Origin: Butyricicoccus_A sp963588905
GTDB lineage: Bacteria; Bacillota; Clostridia; Oscillospirales; Butyricicoccaceae
Length of the DNA: 64,000 nt
Reading direction: 5' to 3'
Assembly: GCA_963588905.1 (NCBI GenBank)
Contig: CAVAJF010000006.1
Span: 1 to 64,000, forward strand
Positions 42,604 to 52,505 of the stretch are shown one piece after another (positions within the stretch are counted from its first letter, which is position 1; the number at the start of each line of letters is the position of its first letter). The translations under genes and the position numbers were made by a program. The notes below the pieces were generated by a model. It saw nothing but the letters and a program-made list of their open reading frames with translations, had not been told where the DNA came from and did not search any database.

Positions 42604-44616
42604 ATGGCAGTGATTCATGAATTGGATTCTCATATGGCGGATTTGATTGCTGCGGGTGAAGTGGTTGAGAGACCTTCCTCTGTGTGCAAAGAGCTGGTGG
42701 AAAATGCCATTGACGCCGGTGCGACACAGATCACAGTTGAACTGGAACATGGCGGTATCACGTATTTGCGTGTCCGCGATAATGGCTGCGGCATGGCGCC
42801 GGAGGATGCGCCGATTGCCTTTTGCCGCCATGCGACGAGCAAAATTCGCACGAGAGAGGATCTGAGTGCCATCGGCACGCTGGGATTCCGCGGCGAAGCG
42901 CTCGCCGCAATCAGTGCGGTATCGCGTGTCGAGCTGTTTACCAAACAGACCGGCTGCATGGAGGGCGTTCATGTGGCGCTGGAAGGCGGAAAAATGACGG
43001 CAAATGAACCGGCAGGCTGCCCGGATGGCACGACGTTTCTCATCCGCGATCTGTTTTATAATACACCGGCACGCATGAAGTTTTTGAAAAAAGACTTTAC
43101 CGAAGCAGGATATATTCTCTCTGTGGTGGAACACGCCGCAGAGAGCCATCCGGAGATCAGCTTTCACTGCATTCGGGATGGCAAAAATGTGTTCCATTCT
43201 CCGGGAAACGGCAGCTTGAAAAATGCAGTATTCAGCGTATTTGGCAAAGAGCTGTCCAAAAATCTCATCGAGATGCCGGAGCATACGCTTCATGACATTC
43301 GGGTTTGGGGTTATATCTCCAAACCACATGCGCCGCGCTCCAATCGAACCTATCAGCATTTTTTTGTCAATGGACGATTTATTAAATCCAAGTTGATCCA
43401 AGCGGCGATGGAGGAAGCGTATCGAAATAGCATTATTACCGGAAAATTTCCGTATGGCTGTGTTTGTCTCGATTTGCCGTTGGGACTGGTGGATGTCAAT
43501 GTTCATCCGGCAAAGACGGAAGTCAAATTTGCAGAGGAAAAGAAAGTATTCTCTGCTGTTTATGCCGCAGTAAAAAATGCACTGGCGGGAGAGGAAAATA
43601 TTCCGGAAATTGAGGCAAAGCCGCAAAAGACGCTGGCAGAGATATTGCCAACGCAGCCGCCGGAACCGCAAGAAAAAACAGAAGTCATTTCGCGTTCTGC
43701 GATTCGCATGACGCCACAGCATTCGGAACCGGTGCAGACAAAGGCTGACCGATTGGAGCAGGAAAGCACCTATCAGGCGGCTCCGGTGTCCAGAGGCAGC
43801 ACGCCGCCCGCACCAAAGCGTTCGGGCTTTTTGCCGTTTATTGATGTGGATGACAGAGATGAGCGTGTACTAAGCAATATTGGTGCATCCAAGCCGACAA
43901 TCAAGCCGACACAGCCGGACAGTTTTGCCGGACGCGTATCGCAAATAGAAAAACAGCCGCAACAGCCTCATCCACTGGCACAGAAAGCTCCTGAACCAGC
44001 AAGAGAACCTGCTCCGGAGCCACCAAAAGAAACTCTGCTGGATGATATGCCAAAGGCGCATGTAATTGGCAGCTGTTTTGACACGTATATTTTGGCGGAG
44101 GATGCAAGCGGTCTGATTCTCATTGATAAGCACGCCGCGCACGAGCGGATTTTGTTCAATCAGCTGAGAAAACAGGTGGATATTCCGACACAGATGCTGT
44201 TGCAGCCGGTTGTAGTGGATTTGTCCGGCGAGGAATATGCGGCAATCATGGACGGCATGGAACAAATTCAGTCGATTGGCTTTGTCATGGAACCGTTTGG
44301 CCAGCACAGTGTGGCGGTGCGTGAGGCGCCGGCATATATTGACGCCGGTGATTTGTCCATGACAGTCTCTGAAATGGCGCAGAAGCTGATGGATCGCCGC
44401 ACGCCGGTGCCCGATCGTCTGGATGATTTGATTCATACGGTTTCGTGCAAAGCGGCGATTAAGGGCGGCTGGAAAACGAGTATGGAAGAGCTGCAATCGC
44501 TGTGTGACCGTGTGTTGTCCGACCCGGAAGTGACCTGCTGCCCACACGGCAGACCGGTTACTGTGCGCTTAACCAAGTATGAGCTGGATAAAATGTTTAA
44601 GCGGGTGAATCAGTGA
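42604..44616 (+). CDS. mutL: DNA mismatch repair protein MutL
   Basis: A 670-aa GHKL ATPase and nicking partner of MutS. The N-terminal GHKL motifs are AAGEVVERP, KELVENAIDAG, VRDNGCGM and GFRGEALAAI. A proline-rich linker (about 335-475) leads to a C-terminal domain with IDKHAAHERILF, the endonuclease metal-site motif with Lys in place of the usual Gln. ATG at 42604 follows TGGGAGGTG. The stop overlaps miaA by 4 bp. Confidence 0.97.
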   Translation: MAVIHELDSHMADLIAAGEVVERPSSVCKELVENAIDAGATQITVELEHGGITYLRVRDNGCGMAPEDAPIAFCRHATSKIRTREDLSAIGTLGFRGEALAAISAVSRVELFTKQTGCMEGVHVALEGGKMTANEPAGCPDGTTFLIRDLFYNTPARMKFLKKDFTEAGYILSVVEHAAESHPEISFHCIRDGKNVFHSPGNGSLKNAVFSVFGKELSKNLIEMPEHTLHDIRVWGYISKPHAPRSNRTYQHFFVNGRFIKSKLIQAAMEEAYRNSIITGKFPYGCVCLDLPLGLVDVNVHPAKTEVKFAEEKKVFSAVYAAVKNALAGEENIPEIEAKPQKTLAEILPTQPPEPQEKTEVISRSAIRMTPQHSEPVQTKADRLEQESTYQAAPVSRGSTPPAPKRSGFLPFIDVDDRDERVLSNIGASKPTIKPTQPDSFAGRVSQIEKQPQQPHPLAQKAPEPAREPAPEPPKETLLDDMPKAHVIGSCFDTYILAEDASGLILIDKHAAHERILFNQLRKQVDIPTQMLLQPVVVDLSGEEYAAIMDGMEQIQSIGFVMEPFGQHSVAVREAPAYIDAGDLSMTVSEMAQKLMDRRTPVPDRLDDLIHTVSCKAAIKGGWKTSMEELQSLCDRVLSDPEVTCCPHGRPVTVRLTKYELDKMFKRVNQ

Positions 44617-45560
44617 TGAAGCAAAAGCTTATTTGTATTGCTGGACCAACGGCTTCCGGTAAAACGGCATTGTCTATTGCGTTGGCGAAGCGATTGGATA
44701 CAGAGATCATTTCCTCGGATTCCATGCAGCTGTATCGCGGCATGGATATTGGAACAGCAAAACCGAGCATGGAAGAACGAGACGGTGTCGTGCATCACAT
44801 GTTTGATGTAGCGGATGCCGGAGAGACGTTTTCTGTGGCAAAATATCAGCAAATGGCGGATGCTTGTGCACAAGATATTCTGTCGCGCGGGAAAGTTCCG
44901 ATTGTGTGCGGCGGCACGGGATTGTATCTGGATGCACTCATTGAGGGCAGTGTATTTTCCGGCGATGAGACAAATTTAGAGGCGCGGGAAAAATACAACG
45001 CGATTGCGCGGGAACAAGGCGCTCATGCGCTGCATGAAATGCTGCGCGCTGTCGATCCGGTGTCAGCACAGCGCATCCACGAAAATAACGTCAAGCGTGT
45101 TGTGCGGGCACTGGAAGTGTACGAGCAGACCGGTATGACGATTAACGAGTGGAACGAAAAAAATAAACGGCCAGAGCCAAAATATGATGCGATTTTGTTT
45201 GCCCTCTGTCCTTCTGACCGGCAGATGCTGTATGACCGCATTGACCGTCGTGTCGATCAAATGGCGGAACAGGGGCTTGTCGAAGAGACAGAGCGCCTGT
45301 GGAAGGGCGGAAAACTCGTCGGAACAGCGGGACAAGCTATTGGTTACAAAGAGCTGGTGCCGTATCTAGAGGGACGAGAGAGCTTAGACGTTTGTCTGGA
45401 TACACTCAAGCGGGCATCGCGCAATTATGCCAAGCGGCAGCTGACATGGCTGCGGCGAGACAATCGCGTACACTGGCTGCAATACGACGCGCCGGAAGAT
45501 TTTTCCGGCATTCTTCAGCAAGTGACAGAAATTTTATCCGAACGTGGTGTAACATATTGA
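44613..45560 (+). CDS. miaA: tRNA dimethylallyltransferase
   Basis: A 315-aa enzyme adding the dimethylallyl group to A37 of tRNAs reading UNN codons. Motifs: P-loop GPTASGKTAL, SSDSMQLYRGMDIGTAKP, CGGTGLY, and YAKRQLTWLRRD. It is followed by hfq as in many bacteria. Together with miaB upstream the cell can make ms2i6A37. Confidence 0.97.
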   Translation: MMKQKLICIAGPTASGKTALSIALAKRLDTEIISSDSMQLYRGMDIGTAKPSMEERDGVVHHMFDVADAGETFSVAKYQQMADACAQDILSRGKVPIVCGGTGLYLDALIEGSVFSGDETNLEAREKYNAIAREQGAHALHEMLRAVDPVSAQRIHENNVKRVVRALEVYEQTGMTINEWNEKNKRPEPKYDAILFALCPSDRQMLYDRIDRRVDQMAEQGLVEETERLWKGGKLVGTAGQAIGYKELVPYLEGRESLDVCLDTLKRASRNYAKRQLTWLRRDNRVHWLQYDAPEDFSGILQQVTEILSERGVTY

Positions 45561-45596
45561 AAGTATCTCTATACATCACGGGAGGATTCTATTATA

Positions 45597-45839
45597 ATGA
45601 AAACCGAAATCAATTTACAAGACACCTTTTTAAACAGGGCACGGCAGGACAGAGTTCCGTTGACGATCTTTCTCACCAATGGATTTCAGCTGCGCGGTGT
45701 GGTGCGCGGATTTGACACGTTTGTCATTCTCTTCGACTGCGATGGAAAGCAGGAAATGATTTATAAACACGCCATTTCCACGGTGATTCCGCAGCGCAAG
45801 CTGGAAATGAACGGAAGAAAGGAAGTCGTCACGGCATAA
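45597..45839 (+). CDS. hfq: RNA chaperone Hfq
   Basis: An 80-aa Sm-like protein. Sm1 is LTIFLTNGFQLRGVVRGFDTF and Sm2 includes YKHAISTVIP, the usual hfq signature. It forms a hexamer that helps small RNAs pair with mRNAs. It follows miaA, in the classical miaA-hfq arrangement, with GGGAGGATTC before the start. Confidence 0.97.
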   Translation: MKTEINLQDTFLNRARQDRVPLTIFLTNGFQLRGVVRGFDTFVILFDCDGKQEMIYKHAISTVIPQRKLEMNGRKEVVTA

Positions 45840-45866
45840 GACCCTCTGTTCGGAGGAGTACTTTCT

Positions 45867-47159
45867 ATGGCATTCAAAGGAAATCCGTTTCGGCGGAAGG
45901 ATTCCGATAAAACATCCAATCAAACATCCAATGTATGGCGGATCGGCGGACTGCAACTCAACCGAGCACTTCGGATACCGATCATCATTTTTGTGATTAT
46001 TTTTGTTTACAGCGTTGCTGGATTTGCCATCAGTCATTACAATCCGGTCAAGACGACACCGGCGCAGCAGGTATCTCTGGATGACTCTTTCTCTGCGAGC
46101 GGATATTTTATTCGACAAGAGCAGGTGGTAGATATTGCAGAAGGCGATACGGTGGAGTACAATTATTCTGATGGCGATAAAGTATCGAAGGGTGCGGCAC
46201 TCGTCACCAAATATTCCAATCAGGATGCACTGACCGTCAGCCGAGAATTAAAGAGCATCAATGACAATATCGAACAGCTGGAGACATTCAGCTCAACGTC
46301 ATCTACGACAACCAATTCCAGCCGACTCAATCAGAAAATCATCGATCAGATGAATACGCTGTGTGAACAGGTGGAGAATGGTTCGCTGGGACAGATTACT
46401 TCGATCACGTCCGAGCTTCGTCAGCTGGTTTTGAAGAGCGGTTCCATTTCCGACAACAGCAAAGACATCAAAAAAGAGCTTGCCAGCTTGAAAAAACAGG
46501 CAACTTCGCTGGAGTCCCGTCTGGACGGCAAAACAACCAGCATCTATTCTCCGTGCGCGGGCTATTTTTGTGAGTCTGCCGATGGATATGAGAGTATCTT
46601 TACGCCGGACGTGATAGACAATTTAACCCTGTCGTCTATGGAAAAATTGGGACAAAAAGAGCCTAAAGAAACATCCGGTAAGGGAAAAGTGGTGTCAGGA
46701 TATGTCTGGTACTATGCGGCAAAGGTCAGCGACTCGGACGCCAAGAGTCTGAAACAGGGAAACACCGTAAAGCTTCGCTTTTCGCAGGTAAACCGAGATG
46801 TCTCCGCAACGGTACAGGCGGTGCGCGATGATGAGAGCAGCGACAACACCCTAGTTATTTTTCAGTCTGAAGATATGGATTCGGAACTCGTCTCGATGCG
46901 AGAGCAGGTGGCGACCGTCGTGGTCGATTCCTATGCCGGACTCAGAGTGCCAAAATCGGCGGTGCGCATGGAAAACGACGAAATGGGCGTTTATGTTCTG
47001 TCCAATTCCGTGGCAAGCTATAAAAAGATCGAGCCGCTGTACGAGGGCAAGGATTTCTATATTGTCGAGCAGAATGTAACCGGCAATGATTCGCTGGTTG
47101 TTAACGATGATATTATTGTGGAAGCAAAAGATGTGAATGACAAGAAGGTAATGAGATAA
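45867..47159 (+). CDS. HlyD-like membrane fusion/adaptor protein
   Basis: A 430-aa protein with one N-terminal membrane anchor (about 35-57: IPIIIFVIIFVYSVAGFAI), then an HlyD-type barrel (GYFIRQEQVV, DGDKVSKGAAL), a coiled-coil hairpin (about 115-215), and a C-terminal beta domain (VPKSAVRMENDEMGVYVL). It resembles periplasmic adaptor subunits but no transporter is adjacent; in clostridia this gene regularly sits before yggS-sepF, suggesting an envelope or division role (inference). Its stop codon TAA is followed by the yggS start with a 1-bp overlap. Confidence 0.8.
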   Translation: MAFKGNPFRRKDSDKTSNQTSNVWRIGGLQLNRALRIPIIIFVIIFVYSVAGFAISHYNPVKTTPAQQVSLDDSFSASGYFIRQEQVVDIAEGDTVEYNYSDGDKVSKGAALVTKYSNQDALTVSRELKSINDNIEQLETFSSTSSTTTNSSRLNQKIIDQMNTLCEQVENGSLGQITSITSELRQLVLKSGSISDNSKDIKKELASLKKQATSLESRLDGKTTSIYSPCAGYFCESADGYESIFTPDVIDNLTLSSMEKLGQKEPKETSGKGKVVSGYVWYYAAKVSDSDAKSLKQGNTVKLRFSQVNRDVSATVQAVRDDESSDNTLVIFQSEDMDSELVSMREQVATVVVDSYAGLRVPKSAVRMENDEMGVYVLSNSVASYKKIEPLYEGKDFYIVEQNVTGNDSLVVNDDIIVEAKDVNDKKVMR

Positions 47160-47869
47160 TGACAGAGGAAGAACGCAACAACATCACACAAGCGGTACAG
47201 ACCGCAAAAAAACGCATCGCAGAGGCGGCAATTGCTTCGGGACGCAAGCCGGAGGATATTACGCTGGTCGCTGCGACAAAGATGAACGACGCAGAGCGCG
47301 TCCGCGTTGCCATTGAGGCAGGCGTGGATGTCTGCGGCGAGAACCGCGTGCAGGAGCTGCTGGAAAAGTACGAGCAACATGCCTATGATGGAAAGCCGCT
47401 GCATTTTATTGGCACCTTACAGACGAATAAAGTCAAGTATCTGATTGGCAAGGTATCTATGATTGAGTCGGTCAGCTCGGTGAAGCTGGCAAAGGTCATT
47501 GACAAGGAGGCTGCCAAGGCTGGAATCTGTCAGGACATTCTGCTGGAGCTGAATATCGGCAGAGAAGAAAGCAAGCTGGGCATTGATCCAGATGAGATTG
47601 ACGCTGTGATCGAACAGGTTGCTCAACTGGAGCATGTTCATGTGCGCGGACTGATGGCAATTCCACCAAAACCGCAGCCAAATCAAGAAAAAACTCTTTA
47701 TTTTGACAGAATGTCTCAACTATTTATTGACATATCGGCGAAAAAATACGATAATATCACCATGGACTGCTTGTCGATGGGAATGAGTGCCGATTATTGT
47801 GAGGCAATTTCCTGTGGGGCAACGATTGTCCGGCTGGGCACGGCACTGTTCGGCGCCCGCCATTACTGA
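47159..47869 (+). CDS. YggS family pyridoxal phosphate homeostasis protein
   Basis: A 236-aa PLP-binding TIM-barrel protein. The PLP lysine is in LVAATKMN (about residue 40), followed by CGENRVQELLEKY, HFIGTLQTNKVKYL and MGMSADYCEAI. It controls free PLP levels in the cytosol. Linkage with sepF and yggT is typical of Firmicutes. Confidence 0.95.
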   Translation: MTEEERNNITQAVQTAKKRIAEAAIASGRKPEDITLVAATKMNDAERVRVAIEAGVDVCGENRVQELLEKYEQHAYDGKPLHFIGTLQTNKVKYLIGKVSMIESVSSVKLAKVIDKEAAKAGICQDILLELNIGREESKLGIDPDEIDAVIEQVAQLEHVHVRGLMAIPPKPQPNQEKTLYFDRMSQLFIDISAKKYDNITMDCLSMGMSADYCEAISCGATIVRLGTALFGARHY

Positions 47870-47904
47870 GAAATTAGATTTGTTCCATTCGGGAGGAAAC
47901 AGAA

Positions 47905-48402
47905 ATGGGTTTAGTAAACGACTTCAAACGCTGGGTCAGCGGAGAGGTAGATGACGAGGACGACTTTGACATGGACGAAGGTCCTGTAGAGGAGCCGAGA
48001 GTCAGAGAGACCGCATCTTCCTACTACCACGAGCCGGCAAGAACGTCTGTTTCATCTGAGGTACGACATAGTACGAAGGTTGAATCACGCGGCAACAATC
48101 AAGTGGTGAATATTAACGCAACAACCAAGCTGGCTGTTGTTTTGGTGAAGGCAGATCAGTTTAACAATGTAGCAGACATCGCAGATCATCTGAAAAACAA
48201 GATGACCGTTGTCCTCAATCTGGAGACAACAGACAAGGAGACATCCAAGCGTATGCTGGACTTTATGAGCGGCGTTACATATGCCATCGAAGGCAAGATC
48301 AAGCGCGTAGCTAACGGCACGTATTTGATTACTCCGCTGGATGTGGAAATTGTCGGCGATGATTTGATTAGCGAACTGGAAAACAGCGGAATGAAACTTT
48401 GA
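47905..48402 (+). CDS. sepF: cell division protein SepF
   Basis: A 165-aa division factor. The N-terminal amphipathic helix (GLVNDFKRWVSG) binds membrane, an acidic linker follows, and the C-terminal DUF552 domain is seen in VVLVKADQFNNVADIADHLK, NLETTDKETSKRMLDF and FLITPLDVEI-like YLITPLDVEI. It bundles FtsZ at the septum. GGGAGGAAAC lies upstream. Confidence 0.95.
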   Translation: MGLVNDFKRWVSGEVDDEDDFDMDEGPVEEPRVRETASSYYHEPARTSVSSEVRHSTKVESRGNNQVVNINATTKLAVVLVKADQFNNVADIADHLKNKMTVVLNLETTDKETSKRMLDFMSGVTYAIEGKIKRVANGTYLITPLDVEIVGDDLISELENSGMKL

Positions 48403-48421
48403 TGTTTTCCGACCGAGAGGT

Positions 48422-48697
48422 ATGGGTTTCAGTATGATTCTTGCAAGCATTACGATTCGGATACTCAGGATATTACAGCTTCTCATTGTTGTTCGGGCGC
48501 TGTGCTCGTGGTTCCCGCAGGTACAGCAATCCGCAGTCGGGGAATTTCTGTACACCGTGACGGAGCCGATGCTCGCGCCATGTCGCAGCTTGCTCAGCAG
48601 CTTTCAGTCCGGACGAGGCATGATGCTGGATTTTTCTCCGGTGATTGTTCTGCTGCTTTTGGAGTTTGCGGAGCGTCTGGTCTATGCGCTGCTGTAA
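48422..48697 (+). CDS. YggT family membrane protein
   Basis: A 91-aa protein with two membrane helices (about 12-32 and 68-90), and the family motifs LLIVVRALCSWFP and VTEPMLAPCRSLLSS. Located between sepF and divIVA in the usual Firmicute division cluster. The molecular role is not established. Confidence 0.88.
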   Translation: MGFSMILASITIRILRILQLLIVVRALCSWFPQVQQSAVGEFLYTVTEPMLAPCRSLLSSFQSGRGMMLDFSPVIVLLLLEFAERLVYALL

Positions 48698-48784
48698 CGT
48701 GCAAGTTTTCGTGGGATTCGTCCGGCCGGGTTTATCCCGGCCATTTTCCGGTTTTTATCGGTTGTTTGATTTCAGGGAGGTAAC

Positions 48785-49528
48785 ATGTTAGGTTCAAAAG
48801 AAATCCGGGATTTTACGCCGGAGAAAGCAGTCTTTGGCGGCTATGATACCAGAAGCGTCGATATGATGCTGGATCAGGCGGCAGATGACATGGAGGCTCT
48901 GGAACGGGAAAATGCAGAACTGCGGGCGAAGCTCAAGGTCATGGTGGACAAGATTGAAGAATATCGCCGCATCGAGAGCGGCATTCGACAGGCACTGATG
49001 ACTGCGCAGGGTATGGCGGACAAGACAAAAAAAGAAGCGAGCGAACAGGCTGACCAGACGCGAAATCAAGCACATGAAGAGGCGGAACAGCTCAAACGGG
49101 AAACCAAAGAACAGTGCGAAGCCATTGTCAGACGGTATCAGGTGCAGGCTTCTCAGGAGCAGGCGCGTCTGCGGCTGGCACAGAAGGAGGCAGCTTCCTT
49201 TATTGAAAAAATGACACGTGCCTTTCGGGAAGAGAGCGAAAAAATCGCAGCGATTCCGCAAAAAGAGGGCGTAGAATTCACTTCTATCTCAGACCACACG
49301 GTTTACAGCGAGGCGACGAGCGAGACGATTGAAGGTCGAGTAGAGGGACCGGCGGAGTTAAAAATTCCTAAGCCGTCGGAAGAAAATCCGGGAACAGACA
49401 TTCCCACGGATATTTTAAAAATTTTTGCTGATGCCAAACACACATCTCATTTGGATGGAATGGAACAGACTGCGTACACCGTAGAGGTGAGCGGTTCACA
49501 GGATGACAGCAATTTTGATGGAGAATAA
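48785..49528 (+). CDS. DivIVA domain protein
   Basis: A 247-aa protein. The N-terminal lipid-binding segment FTPEKAVFGGYDTRSVDMMLDQ is typical of DivIVA/GpsB; a long coiled coil spans about 30-150, and an acidic tail is unique. It marks negatively curved membrane at poles and septa. GGGAGGTAAC precedes the ATG. Confidence 0.9.
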   Translation: MLGSKEIRDFTPEKAVFGGYDTRSVDMMLDQAADDMEALERENAELRAKLKVMVDKIEEYRRIESGIRQALMTAQGMADKTKKEASEQADQTRNQAHEEAEQLKRETKEQCEAIVRRYQVQASQEQARLRLAQKEAASFIEKMTRAFREESEKIAAIPQKEGVEFTSISDHTVYSEATSETIEGRVEGPAELKIPKPSEENPGTDIPTDILKIFADAKHTSHLDGMEQTAYTVEVSGSQDDSNFDGE

Positions 49529-49629
49529 ACAGCCACAGCTGTTTAGGATAGAATCCCGTCAATCTGGCGGGACGGCGTTGATTCAAAAAAGAGGACAGCG
49601 TCGAGAATCAGAAAGGATGGTACGGTTAC

Positions 49630-52419
49630 ATGCCGCAGGATTACAACAAGACAATCAATCTTCCACAGACTGATTTTCCGATGCGCGCGGGTCTTCCGAA
49701 GCGCGAGCCGGAGTTTTTGGAGAAGTGGGAGAAAGAGGATATTTACCATACACTGATGGAGAAGAATGAGGGAAAGCCGCTGTTCATTCTTCATGATGGC
49801 CCTCCGTATGCAAACGGCAATCTGCATCTGGGTCACGCACTGAACAAGATCCTCAAGGATTTCATCGTGCGTTACAAGAACATGGCTGGCTTTAAGGCTC
49901 CGTATGTGCCGGGCTGGGATACCCATGGTCTGCCGATCGAGCGTCAGGCAATTGCTGCCTTCGGTCTGGACAGACACAAGGTCAGCAACAAGGACTTCTG
50001 TGATAAGTGCAAGGAATTTGCATTGGATCACGTAAACACGCAGCGCACCCAGTTTAAGCGTCTGGGCGTTGTCGGTGATTGGGATCACCCGTATCTGACC
50101 CTGACCAATGACTTTGTTGCCAAGCAGGTTTCTGTCTTTGGCGAGATGGCTAAGAAGGGCTATATTTACCGCGGCATGAAGCCGGTATACTGGTGCCCGC
50201 ACGATGAAACCGCTCTGGCTGAAGCCGAGATCGAGTACAAGGACAACAAGTGTGCGTCTATCTACGTCAAGTTTGCTGTCAAGGACGATCAGGGCAAGAT
50301 TAGCTCTGTCATCGGCACAACAGAGAACGTATACTTCGTGATTTGGACGACTACCACATGGACACTGCCGGGCAACCTGGCTATCTCTCTGAATCCGCGC
50401 TTTGAGTATTCTTTCGTCAAGGTACCGAACGGTGAAATTTACGTTCTGGCAACCGATTTGATTCCGTCTGTTGCCGCTGCGGCAAAGATTGAATCGTATG
50501 AGGTTCTGGGTACCATCATGGGCTCTGAGCTGGAGTACGTGACGACACAGCATCCGCTGATGGATCGTGAGTCTCTGGTTATCGTTGGCGATCATGTTAC
50601 GCTGGATGCCGGTACCGGCTGTGTACACACGGCACCGGGCTTTGGTGCGGAGGACTTTGTTGTTTGCCAGAAGTATCCGGAAATCCCGATGATTGTTCCG
50701 GTAGACAGCAAGGGCATGACCACTGCTGATGCAGGCAAGTACGCTGGTATGTTCTATGAAGATACCAATCCGATTATCCTGCACGATTTGACTGAGAAGA
50801 ATGCACTGCTGGCTGTTGAGACCATCGAGCACTCGTATCCGCATTGCTGGCGCTGCAAGAAGCCGATTATCTTCCGCGCAACCGAGCAGTGGTTCTGCTC
50901 TGTCGATGCCATGAAGGATAAGGCTGTCGAGGCTTGCCACGGTGTCAAGTGGATTCCGGCTTGGGGCGAAGATCGCATGACCTCTATGATTCAGGAGCGT
51001 TCTGACTGGTGTATTTCTCGTCAGCGCACTTGGGGCGTGCCGATTCCGATCTTCTTCTGCAAGAAGTGCAAGAAGCCGCTGATTAACGACGATACGATTT
51101 CCGCTGTTGCAGCTCTGTTCCGCGAGAAGGGCACCAGCGCTTGGTTTGATACCGATGCTGCCGACATTCTGCCGGCTGGCACAAAGTGTGAATGCGGATG
51201 CTCCGAATTCACGAAGGAAACCGATACCATGGACGTATGGTTCGATTCCGGTTCTTCTCATGCAGCAGTGCTGGAGGAACGCGAAGATCTGGCTTATCCG
51301 GCTGATCTGTATCTGGAAGGCAACGACCAGTATCGCGGTTGGTTCCAGTCCTCTATGCTGACGTCTATCGCTACCAAGGGCGTTTCCCCGTATAAGACGG
51401 TTATCACCCATGGCATGATTGTCGATGAAGAGCGCCAGAAGATGTCTAAGTCTAAGGGCAATGGTATGAGCCCGCAGGAAATCACCCAGCAGTATGGTGC
51501 AGATATTCTGCGTCTGTGGGTATCTTCCTCCGATTACCGCGCGGATATGAAGATCTCGAAGAAGATGTTCAAGCAGCTGTCTCAGAACTATCTGAAGATT
51601 CGCAACACCGCTCGTTACATCATGGGCAACCTGAACGGCTTTACGCTGGATCAGATGGTACCGTATGACCAGATGCTGGAGCTGGACAAGTGGGCACTGA
51701 TGAAGTGCAACGAGCTGGTTGGCCGCGTTCGCGCAGCATATGACAGCTATGAGTTCCACGGTGTTATCCATGCAATCCATAACTTCTGCGTTGTTGATAT
51801 GTCCAACTTCTATCTGGACGTTATCAAGGATCGTCTGTACTGTGATGACGGTCTGAGCCGCCTGTCTGCACAGACTGCTATTTATCGCATTCTGGATGCG
51901 CTGGTTCGTATGCTGGCTCCGGTTCTCTGCTTCACCGCAGACGAAATTTGGCACGCTATGCCGCACGCAGAAGGCGATGACGCGCGCAACGTTGTCCTCA
52001 ACGACATGCCGGAGTACGATTCTGCCCTGAGCTTTACCGATGCAGAAACGCTCAAGTGGGAGAAAATCATCGCAGTTCGTGATGATGTCAACAAGGCACT
52101 GGAGCAGGCTCGTGGTTCTAAGCTGATCGGCAAGCCGCTGGAAGCAAAGGTTACCATCACTGCCTCCGAGAACGCAAAGGAATTCCTGGACGGCTGCGGT
52201 CAGGATCTGGCAAAGCTGTTTATCGTTTCTGCTGTTGACGTACAGACTGGCGAGGGCGAAGGCGATTCCTATGAGGCACTGGGCGGCATGAAGATTGCTG
52301 TCAGCCATATGGAAGGAGAGAAGTGCGAGCGCTGCTGGATCTATGATCCGACGGTTGGCAGCAATGCAGAGCATCCGACGCTGTGCGCACGCTGCGCTTC
52401 TGTGCTCAGCCACAAGTAA
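49630..52419 (+). CDS. ileS: isoleucyl-tRNA synthetase
   Basis: A 929-aa class I synthetase. HIGH motif is HLGH (about 60), KMSKS is in KMSKSKGN (about 600), the CP1 editing domain lies between, and a C-terminal zinc finger CERCWIYD...CARC closes the protein. The bacterial-type length is normal. No T-box is visible in the 100 bp before the start. Its codon usage (strong preference for CTG, AAG, GGC) suggests high expression and creates a long antisense frame that is not a gene. Confidence 0.97.
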   Translation: MPQDYNKTINLPQTDFPMRAGLPKREPEFLEKWEKEDIYHTLMEKNEGKPLFILHDGPPYANGNLHLGHALNKILKDFIVRYKNMAGFKAPYVPGWDTHGLPIERQAIAAFGLDRHKVSNKDFCDKCKEFALDHVNTQRTQFKRLGVVGDWDHPYLTLTNDFVAKQVSVFGEMAKKGYIYRGMKPVYWCPHDETALAEAEIEYKDNKCASIYVKFAVKDDQGKISSVIGTTENVYFVIWTTTTWTLPGNLAISLNPRFEYSFVKVPNGEIYVLATDLIPSVAAAAKIESYEVLGTIMGSELEYVTTQHPLMDRESLVIVGDHVTLDAGTGCVHTAPGFGAEDFVVCQKYPEIPMIVPVDSKGMTTADAGKYAGMFYEDTNPIILHDLTEKNALLAVETIEHSYPHCWRCKKPIIFRATEQWFCSVDAMKDKAVEACHGVKWIPAWGEDRMTSMIQERSDWCISRQRTWGVPIPIFFCKKCKKPLINDDTISAVAALFREKGTSAWFDTDAADILPAGTKCECGCSEFTKETDTMDVWFDSGSSHAAVLEEREDLAYPADLYLEGNDQYRGWFQSSMLTSIATKGVSPYKTVITHGMIVDEERQKMSKSKGNGMSPQEITQQYGADILRLWVSSSDYRADMKISKKMFKQLSQNYLKIRNTARYIMGNLNGFTLDQMVPYDQMLELDKWALMKCNELVGRVRAAYDSYEFHGVIHAIHNFCVVDMSNFYLDVIKDRLYCDDGLSRLSAQTAIYRILDALVRMLAPVLCFTADEIWHAMPHAEGDDARNVVLNDMPEYDSALSFTDAETLKWEKIIAVRDDVNKALEQARGSKLIGKPLEAKVTITASENAKEFLDGCGQDLAKLFIVSAVDVQTGEGEGDSYEALGGMKIAVSHMEGEKCERCWIYDPTVGSNAEHPTLCARCASVLSHK

Positions 52420-52454
52420 AATCAAACTATCATCGAATGTATGATTCGTGACGA

Positions 52455-52482
52455 AGAGGCAGAGGAATTGTCCTCTGCCTCT
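52455..52482 (+). terminator. terminator after ileS
   Basis: AGAGGCAGAGGA / TCCTCTGCCTCT form a perfect 12-bp stem around ATTG, followed by a weak CTTTG run. It may act as an attenuator before lspA. Confidence 0.65.
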
Positions 52483-52505
52483 CTTTGTGAAGGGAGGAAT
52501 CTCCT

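Noticed and set aside
36348..43722. Several long minus-strand frames opposite the radical SAM, miaB, mutS and mutL genes
   Set aside because: They are Arg/Cys/His-rich shadows of clearly recognised genes on the plus strand, without starts or homology.
49529..49629. T-box leader before ileS
   Set aside because: Only 100 bp is available and no T-box sequence or antiterminator is visible.
49543..52425. 960-aa open frame antisense to ileS
   Set aside because: It mirrors the ileS coding sequence exactly, has no ribosome site or recognisable domain, and follows from the strong codon bias of ileS.
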